64,000 nt of DNA from Trichosporon coremiiforme (lineage: Eukaryota; Basidiomycota; Tremellomycetes; Trichosporonales; Trichosporonaceae): NCBI GenBank assembly GCA_039545355.1, contig BCJJ01000018.1:434001-498000 (forward strand), written 5' to 3'. Below are positions 56,588 to 64,000 of this stretch, piece by piece. Each line of letters begins with the position of its first letter. Position 1 is the stretch's first letter. The notes under the pieces are model-generated. The model worked only from the letters and a program-made list of their open reading frames with translations. It had not been told where the DNA came from and made no database searches. Made by a program: the position numbers and the translations under genes.

Positions 56588-59500
56588 ATGGGCGCGGGTC
56601 AATCAAGAAGTCGAGTGTCCATGGACGCCCTCCCGGTAGCCGACGACTCCGACTCTGAGAGTCATCACACCATCTCCCCTTCTTCCTCGACCGCCTCGCT
56701 CCCTGACATGGCGTTCGACAATGCGAAGGCTCCTCCAACGATTGGCATCCCCCCTTCCTCCATTCCTTCAGCCGCCGCATCCGCCTCCCAAGCCTCCGCC
56801 GCCGCCGCCGGAACAAACAATTCCAACCTCAACGCCTCCGCATCCACCTCAAAATTGTCCCACCACACGTTTCACTCTGGCCGACCAGTAGGACTCGGTC
56901 TGTCATCCGTTAACCTGGACGGCGCCTCCCGGCGATGGCCCGTTGCCATGGACCTCGCCGACGAAGCCCTGTCATCCGACGACGAGGATGACGATGTTGA
57001 AATCGACCAGCACGAGATGGACTCGTACATGGCATCGCACCGTGCGCCCGTCGATGCCGCCCTGCGATCGATGCCTGGTGTCGTCGGTTTGGGCGATGGC
57101 TGGGCGAACGTGCCTCAGAGCAAGCCAAAGAAAAGGTGGTTCAGGAAAGAGAAACAACTCTCTGCGCCACCCGAGGATGACCCGCTCTCGCTTTGGTCCA
57201 TGAACGACGCCTCGCAGGCACCGACCTCCCCAGAGAAGGAAGTCAGTAATGCGAAGTGGTGGAAGTCGAAAAAGAATCTCTTCAACGCTTCCCAACGCGT
57301 CGTGTCGCTTCCGCCCTCCGCCCAGTCAAACGGCGCTACATTACCATCCGAGGCTGGCCCCAGTGGGACGGCTGCCAAGTTACCCCCTGTCGCGAATAAG
57401 ACTCGCGCAGGGCGGTTACTCGGCCGCTCGCGCCTCAACTTTGGCTCCATGGTCGACCTCGCCCGCGCTAAGGACAAGGATGCGCGAGTATCCCTCACGC
57501 CCAACATGCCTTCGTCCGCCGACGTTTCCACCTTCAAGGAGGCTGCCGCAAAGACCACCAAAGCCAAGCGCCACAGCGTTCCTGGTGTTGTCAGTCAAGG
57601 CCCTTCAGAGAAGAACGCTGGCTCCCGCGCCACGCACCCGCTCGAGCTGTCACATGGGGCCAACCCCGCGCCCGCAGCCCGCTCGCAACCGGTCATCATC
57701 TCGGCGGCTTCCTCTCAGCCGTCCTTCTCGCCATCCCCGGTACCGAGTCACCCTATGCTTCGCCAAGCGTTCGCTCGCTCCGAGTCGCACCTCGCTGGCA
57801 ACCCCGGTGTTCCCCCGCGCCCCGCCCCATTGATCATCAACAGCGGGGCGTTTGCCCCGACTACTTCTTCGATGCCGCTCTGGCGACCGCCGATCATGTC
57901 GCCCACTCCTCTGCTTGGCGTTCAGGAGGAGGATGAGGAGGAGCCCGAGCAGCCATTGCCCGAGTCGACGGAGCGACCGCCGCTCAAGCGTAGCGCGACC
58001 TTCGGAGACGATGAGGATCTCCCCTCAGACAAGAAGGACAAGCAGCAGGCTTCCGCAGCACCTCTTCTCCCGACTGTCACCGCGTCTCCCCGTGAGCCGT
58101 CGTGCGCCATCTCTATCCACAGCTCAAACAACGGCGGCACGAGCATCAGCGGCAATGCGTCTGGCAAGGCCGAACTTCCCGCACCTGCTGCCCACGCCAG
58201 CCCCAGCCCGAACGCCAAGGTGGGCCTGATCGGTCGCATGAAGAACGCCTTCAACAAGGGACGACGTTCTCGTGCTGCACCGGACTCTCCCCAGAGCTTC
58301 CAGTCTGAGCGTGTGACGCCTTCGGCCCCCATCTTGATCGAGGAGCCGACGAGTGCCAGCACTGGACGTGGCCTGCGCCCGCGCAGCAGCATCTTCGTGC
58401 GCCGGAACCAGAACGCGGCCGCCTCGAATATTGACTTCTCTATGCCCCGCGACGACGTCGACGATGAGGCTAAGAAGGACTCCTTCCGCGTCTCCCGCCA
58501 CGTTGTTGAGAGCATGATCAACCTGTCGACCCCGAGCCGCAACTCTGAGCTCTCGCCCCCCTCGCCTACGACGCCGACCCCCGGCCGTTACGAGGACTTC
58601 AACGGGCAGTCTTCGACGGGCTCGCGCAACTCACGGTACAAGCGTAACTCGTGGGTTGGGTCGTTCCCTAGGCGTCACGGCGATGACGACGAAATCGACA
58701 TGCGTGACACCAGCTTTGACTCGCGCCGGAGCAAGGTCAGCCTCCGCCGCCTCAAGTCTCAGAGCAAGTCGCGTCCCGGCCTCGGCACCGTCTTCCCGCG
58801 ACCGCCGACCGAGGTGCAACAGCCCCCTCCCCTGCACTGGGCTATCCCGTCCTCGTCGTACTCCACGCCGATGCTGCACAAGTTTGGCGGTTCCACGCTT
58901 AGCCTTGCGCTCGACATCAGCGCTGACATGGACAACGGCCTCGACGACATTGCCGAGCGCCCGCACCGTGCGGTGTCGCCCACGCCGTCAGAGTCGCGCG
59001 AGCACCACCTTGCTTCCACGATCGCCGCCCTGACCAACAACAAGCCGAGGGTGACCAGCACGCTGGCACAGAAGGACCAGCCCCGACTCCTTCAGCGCCG
59101 CGCCTCGAAGCGTGCTGCCGAGGAGCGTTCCGGTGTTGCCCCTGTCTCTGTCCCGATCAACATCAACTACGCCGCTTCCTCGGACTCGCTCAGCCTGCAG
59201 CCCAACATTGTCGACTTCCCGCTCCCTCCGTCCGACTCGTCTGGTGACATCTCGTCGTCACCCGACCCGGACCAGGTCGAGCAGCTGTACACGCCCCATG
59301 ACCCATCCCACTACCCGACTGTGCCCGCCGAGTACTACACGAGCGGGGACATTGCGGACTGCGATGCGTCGGACAGCAGCAGCAGCGGCTCGGGACCCTC
59401 GCGCCCGCGCCGTCTCCGCAAGCAGCCGTCCTGGTCGACGTGCAAGACGTCTGCCGGTGGCTGCAACTCGTTCACGCCGATCGCGACGCCGACGTCGTCC

Positions 59501-59644
59501 AACTCAGGCGAGAACGTCCCCGCTTCGGCGATCAACAAGCATGCCTATGCTGACTCATTCGACGACCAGTCATTCCACTCGTTCCCGCCCGACGAGCGCA
59601 TGAGTGCGTTCTCGTCGCCGCGCTCGACAAGCATTGTAATCTAA
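56588..59644 (+). CDS. Large low-complexity protein with MGAGQS start
   Basis: I do not recognise this protein. From the ATG at 56588 it has 1018 residues. MGAGQSRSR fits N-myristoylation (Gly2, Ser6) and is followed by basic residues. The body is Ser/Pro-rich with ordered-looking basic islands: KPKKRWFRKEKQ and KWWKSKKNLF (about residues 178-235), RAGRLLGRSRLNFGSMVDLARAKDKD (about 270-300, given here in outline), GRMKNAFNKGRRSRA, and SRYKRNSWVGSFPRR with RSKVSLRRLKSQSK. Acidic runs alternate with these. No catalytic domain or transmembrane helix is visible. The pattern suggests a membrane-associated, heavily phosphorylated scaffold; that is inference. The frame remains open upstream to about 56330, so the true start could be earlier through splicing. 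Confidence 0.7.
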   Translation: MGAGQSRSRVSMDALPVADDSDSESHHTISPSSSTASLPDMAFDNAKAPPTIGIPPSSIPSAAASASQASAAAAGTNNSNLNASASTSKLSHHTFHSGRPVGLGLSSVNLDGASRRWPVAMDLADEALSSDDEDDDVEIDQHEMDSYMASHRAPVDAALRSMPGVVGLGDGWANVPQSKPKKRWFRKEKQLSAPPEDDPLSLWSMNDASQAPTSPEKEVSNAKWWKSKKNLFNASQRVVSLPPSAQSNGATLPSEAGPSGTAAKLPPVANKTRAGRLLGRSRLNFGSMVDLARAKDKDARVSLTPNMPSSADVSTFKEAAAKTTKAKRHSVPGVVSQGPSEKNAGSRATHPLELSHGANPAPAARSQPVIISAASSQPSFSPSPVPSHPMLRQAFARSESHLAGNPGVPPRPAPLIINSGAFAPTTSSMPLWRPPIMSPTPLLGVQEEDEEEPEQPLPESTERPPLKRSATFGDDEDLPSDKKDKQQASAAPLLPTVTASPREPSCAISIHSSNNGGTSISGNASGKAELPAPAAHASPSPNAKVGLIGRMKNAFNKGRRSRAAPDSPQSFQSERVTPSAPILIEEPTSASTGRGLRPRSSIFVRRNQNAAASNIDFSMPRDDVDDEAKKDSFRVSRHVVESMINLSTPSRNSELSPPSPTTPTPGRYEDFNGQSSTGSRNSRYKRNSWVGSFPRRHGDDDEIDMRDTSFDSRRSKVSLRRLKSQSKSRPGLGTVFPRPPTEVQQPPPLHWAIPSSSYSTPMLHKFGGSTLSLALDISADMDNGLDDIAERPHRAVSPTPSESREHHLASTIAALTNNKPRVTSTLAQKDQPRLLQRRASKRAAEERSGVAPVSVPININYAASSDSLSLQPNIVDFPLPPSDSSGDISSSPDPDQVEQLYTPHDPSHYPTVPAEYYTSGDIADCDASDSSSSGSGPSRPRRLRKQPSWSTCKTSAGGCNSFTPIATPTSSNSGENVPASAINKHAYADSFDDQSFHSFPPDERMSAFSSPRSTSIVI

Positions 59645-62364
59645 GTGTCACTTTCAGGAGGACATACATCATTCCCCTTTCTCCGGCACACACCCCATCT
59701 TCTTATTCATATTTTGGTCTTACCTTACAAGTCACGAACATGGCCGGAATTGTCATTACTACCCTACTTTGTATCGCGGTCACTCGCTCTAACCCAGGAA
59801 TATAGCACTGCATGTAAGATTACTCTCCTTGTTGCCCCGAGACTGTTGCACCGTACCCTGCCCGAGATCTCTGTGGGCTTCTTCTACCTGAAGCCATGTC
59901 TCCCGACTCCCTGCCCAAAGTTCCAAATCCGGCTTCTTCGAACCTACATGTCCTGAGCAGAAATCTAGTCCGCAGCCAGCGCAGTCTGAGATCGATCTGA
60001 TCTATATCTTAGCCCCGGCGTTCTTCCCAGCCCTGCGAGTCCTGAGGGGAAACGAACGCCGCACTTGCCAAGATGTGGGAGTAAGCCACACGGCGTTGCG
60101 GCCACCTGCAGGAACGCGTTGATAGGCTAAGTTCAAAGGGGGTGACTAACGGCCGACGACAGTCCGTGGAATGTGAGTACCGCAAAGGTTACACAGAGGT
60201 TACGCGTCAAAACGCGTTGCAAAACAACGTCCGTGTGTACTCAGGTGGGGAAGCAGGGAGGGGAGCTGGGGACGTGTACTGAACAAGCATAATCATGTTG
60301 CATGTGAGTTGGGATAGCGGCCGGCATGGCTGACAGGGAAGACAGACACGACTGGCACAAAATGTACTGGGCATGCAGAGGCACTGGGCACGGGGTGCGC
60401 TCTTATTGTGCTGCGAGCGGCAACGAGTTTGCGAAGAACAATAGACGCAGCGTTTTTCGCCGCGCACGCCGTTGCGATCGCGATCGGGCGAGAGCCATGC
60501 CGTCCCGGCAGTCGGCGGGGCCATGCACGCTATGCATCGTCCATTGTCCATATGCCCATATGACCCATATTGCGAGCAGACATGTTGGTCAATCGGCGAT
60601 CAGACAAACTAAAGCGAGCGTAGCTGTATAATCGGTCCGTTCATTCAATATGTAAATCGGCGCCCGCCCGCGGTCCGAACATACAGGCACTGGGCCGATA
60701 TCTTCTTCATAGCCGCACTAGTTGATTCCTTTCCCTTGTGATCAGGTTCTTCAATCAAGAGTGGACCGTGCGCTGGGCCATGAGCCAGGTCAACCAGAAA
60801 AGGCCGCCGGACTAGCAGGACTAAAGAGCGTTAGAGTGATGCTATTGGTACCTATACCCAGTGAACGCCGCAGGAAACCGACCCAGAATTCAAATTCACG
60901 GCGCTCTGAGGATTGTTGGCGGTCGGTAATGGACGCCCCAGGCGCCCATGGTTATTATTTTGGGCTGCCGCGAGCTTCCTCGTAACGCTACCATTCCTGC
61001 CATTCCAGGTTCAAGGACAGGTAGGCCATCTAGGCGTAGGGCAGCCAGGAGCTGAGGGCCCAAAAGACTGTGTGTTCGTGTGCTTTGGGGTGCCCTACGC
61101 GTCTGTGCTCTCAGGAGATGAGTGCGAGGCGGCATTGTGATCGATTGCTCGATCCGAGCTGATGGTCCTGGAAAAGATCGAAAGGAAGAAGTTAGGGTTG
61201 TGAGGGTCATGAAGGAACGAGGGACGCTGCGGACGAACGTGGTCTCCAATCGGTACGCTAGGAGCACTAGGAGCGGTATGGCGGTATCTGTGCGATTGGT
61301 ACTGGTACCGTGAAATGCAACCACGCACGGGAATTCCAGCTTGACCAGCTTCCACAGTGATAATGTGGTATGTGGCTTTTGGTAGCTCTTGTCGATATCG
61401 TGAACATGAGCGGGCTAGCATCGTCTGGATAGCGCAGTGCCTCGCATGAGGGCGACTTAGCCTGAATCGGGCCTGCGGACGGGTCACTGTCACCATGTGG
61501 AATGACGGAGTCGGACCGTGCTGACCGTCCATAGCCCATCAATACTGGATAGTCACACATATGAACACGGAGGCTGAGTACCAACACTCTTGTGATCTCG
61601 TGACGTTGTGCTCTTGATGCAGATTCCGGAAGGAGGAAAGGGCGCTGGCGGAGCTAACGGCACACGGGCGGTAGAACAGTTGTGGGCGAGTGTGCTTGCT
61701 GCGTTAGTCTCACTGTTTGGTATTACACGTCTGCATGGAAGTAAGCGCAACGGTTCTGGTAGATCTGATACGATGAAGGAGACAAGTGACAAAGATGGCT
61801 GTCACGATCACAGAGGCGGTTGTCGAGGAAGACTGATTCCAGCAAGTCAGTCAACCCCCATTGCCTACGGTGGCAAACTCCGGCCACCTCCACCCTGTCA
61901 CCTCCACCGGCCTGGGCCCAGCTTGCCACCCAGTGGCCAGAGGACACTAGCAATTGCGTCAGTACGCCGTCCCACCATAGCCCGACCCGTCGTATTGTCG
62001 TATCTCGTATCTCCGCCCACACGTCCGTTCCTCTCACCGAGCTGATTCCAACACCGACACTCGTCTGCCCGCCTACTTTCTGCTATAATCGTTCCTGCAC
62101 CGGGGCCACGGATCGCAAACCTTACCTGGCCAGCCCTCATCATCACCGACTACGGCCCCACCTCCACTTCGAGTCACATTGTTACGGGAGCCAGCGAGCA
62201 CAGCCTAGCGGTTCTTTCTCTCAATCACTACCACTCCACCTCTTGAATACAACACTACGCTTCGAACTACGCATCGCCCACTGCCTTAACAGGCACTCGC
62301 CGAACACGACTAGGCTCCCTGGGTCAAGAGAGCTAGGAATCGAGTCTCAGGCGACTTGCCCGCC
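59645..62364. other. 2.7-kb spacer
   Basis: No convincing gene was found on either strand. The final 450 bases (61880-62330) are C/A/T-rich and are probably the promoter and leader of the gene at 62365. Short repeats of CATATG type lie near 60548-60575. No tRNA was recognised. Confidence 0.5.
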
Positions 62365-64000
62365 ATGAGCGAACAGGATAGGGAGATCGTCGTCGAGACG
62401 GTTACGGTGGAGACGGCACCGCCCGAGCTGCAGTCGCCGTCGCTGGGAGGCGGGACGCAGACGCCACCCGATGCAGCTGCTCCGCCTCAACAGCCGACGA
62501 ACACGACTGATGCATCGACGAGCGGGGAGACGACAGAACAGGGGGCTGTCGACATCAACACAGCCGCTGCAGCTGTGCCCCAACAACCACCTTCTACCGA
62601 TCTCAGCCGGCAAACGCCATCAATAACTCCTCAGCAACAGTCAGCAGTAGATGCTCCCGCCCCTTCCGGTGACTCGACGTCCGCGTTCTCGGCACAGGCT
62701 CAGTCGACCATCATGACCTCCGCATCCTCGGCGTCGGCGAACATGGCCCCAGCCGCCCCGGCGGCCGACCCCGCTACACCGCTACCCATCCAGCAACTCG
62801 AGCGACTGTCCATCAGCGAGGCGTCCACCGAGGGTCTGGTTGAGTCGCCAGCTACCATTAGTCCCCTGGCCGCTGCGCGACCGACCATGGAGCGCACTGA
62901 GACTGGAAGCACGAACGAATCGAGGAAGCACACGGCGCTGCCGCCGGTGCAGACCGAGGGTCTCTTGAGCCCGATCTCAGCGGGACCGTCACTTCTCTCC
63001 TCGACATACTCCCTTAGGAAGGGAGCGGGAGACTCAGGACGCGCACTCCGCGGCGCACGCCACTGGAGCCGAGAGGACATCCCGCCTCACAGCCCCGAGG
63101 AAGGCCTGGGCAAGGACTCGATGGTGATCCAGTGCGACAACGATGAGAGCGAGGAAGACGCTTGTCATGGAACCGTGAGTGTGGACATGATCTATTGTGA
63201 GGAGACGCTGACGCGCCTTACCTATTCCTATATCGTGCACCCCCTACATTTCGACTCCACATATCGCATCGCCACTGACGAACATGACCTGCACCGGGCC
63301 GTGACAATGATTGGCGCTAACCTGTTCGGTGCCGGAACGCACTCGTGGCCCCTTGACCTCGGCTCTGCAACTCTCATTCACCACGCATGCTATTGTTTAC
63401 TCATCCCGATGCCCGACCTTGTCTCGCCTCCGAGAACAGATGCGCATGGGCACATCCGCTCTCGTCTCCGCTCTCACGGCCTTGCCATGGGAGAGCGACG
63501 AAGAGACGTCCGCAGACGAAGACCACATGTCCCGCACCCAGGTCATATACCCGCAGCGGCCGCGGCGTGAGTTTCCCCTAGTAGTTCAGCGCTGACCCTT
63601 AGCAACCCGAATCCACTCAAGTCTGCATACGATACGGCCCATGGAGATGACCCCTGAAGCAGACGAAGCCCGTGGCGACCATCCCGATCACCATGAACAC
63701 CACCGCCTCTTCCATCGCCGCTCACGCTCGCGGGCGAGCTCTCACTCCGGCTCCCACAGTTCATCGAGCTCCGATGAGTCCGAGTCCAGATCGCGGTCGA
63801 CGTCGCCGCACAAGAAGCACCACCACTTCCGCCGCAGCCTCGACTTCCCGTTCAAGGAGAATGCGATCGCACGCCGAGCGCAGGCGCCGGGACCGTTGGA
63901 ACTGTCGTACCAGTTGTCCCCTAAGCGTGAGGACCGCAAGCCGCTCCCGGGTAGCGGCGCCGCCACGCCTGACCAGGAGGAGCCACCTGAGACGCGTATG
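62365..64000 (+). CDS. Unrecognised disordered protein, 3' end off window
   Basis: I do not recognise it. Exons 62365-63174, 63440-63566 and 63603-64000 (still open) join in frame. The first 270 residues are Gln/Thr/Pro/Ala-rich and acidic. Exon 2 gives MRMGTSALVSALTALPWESDEE, the only helix-like, possibly conserved segment. Exon 3 is a basic, Ser/His-rich stretch (HEHHRLFHRRSRSR, SPHKKHHHFRRS). The first intron, 265 bases, is long and could hide another small exon. The second is a clean 36 bases with a CTGAC branch. The start MSEQDREIVVETVTV was chosen as the first ATG of the frame. The gene is truncated by the window edge, so its domain content cannot be judged. Confidence 0.6.

Overview
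The window looks like nuclear DNA of a basidiomycete yeast, most likely a tremellomycete and possibly Trichosporonales. Three things point there. Coding DNA is GC-rich. Almost every gene is broken by very short introns (mostly 33-60 bases) with GTRAGT-like donors and a CTGAC/CTAAC branch motif just before the acceptor AG. The gene content is fungal: NIC96, SEC4, mitochondrial arginine enzymes, a Zrc1-type zinc transporter, a Sit1/Arn-type siderophore transporter, RDH54 and a Sgs1-type RecQ helicase. The order-level placement is inference. No operons, CRISPR arrays, rRNA genes or intact transposons were seen.

Layout, left to right: spacer with a short tandem repeat (1-670); NIC96 (-); SEC4 (+); ARG2, N-acetylglutamate synthase (-); a five-exon NEDD8/RUB1 gene (-); an unrecognised basic, low-complexity protein (+, 9218-11667); PRMT5 (-); ZRC1-type zinc transporter (+); ARG3, ornithine carbamoyltransferase (-); mitochondrial ribosomal protein uL30m (+); intron-containing tRNA-Ala(UGC); RDH54/RAD54B (+, 24 exons); mitochondrial ribosomal protein uS17m (-); a serine-rich conserved-looking fungal protein with an overlapping upstream ORF (+); siderophore transporter (-) with GATA sites in its promoter; a membrane protein (+); an NDUFAF7-like mitochondrial methyltransferase (-); an MFS transporter (+); a small protein with an N-myristoylation-type start and a duplicated CxHx8CxCDxW module (+); intron-containing tRNA-Glu(CUC); RecQ helicase (+, 14 exons). 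From 44.9 to 55.7 kb follows about 11 kb with no supportable gene. The right end holds a large low-complexity protein with an MGAGQS start (56.6-59.6 kb), a 2.7-kb spacer, and a gene that runs off the window edge.

Genes mostly alternate as divergent and convergent pairs, with 110-310 bases between convergent stops and 0.3-1.6 kb between divergent starts. Functional links: ARG2 and ARG3 are two steps of mitochondrial arginine synthesis about 10 kb apart; RDH54 and the RecQ helicase both act in recombination repair; NIC96, SEC4 and NEDD8 are housekeeping. Frame-consistent exon models could be closed for nearly all recognised genes, and those exon coordinates are given in the entries.

The most interesting points are the duplicated CHCC-type module in the 226-residue acylated protein, a 4-base microexon in RDH54, the 11-kb gene desert, GATA iron-type sites in front of the siderophore transporter, and an out-of-frame overlapping upstream ORF at 26949.
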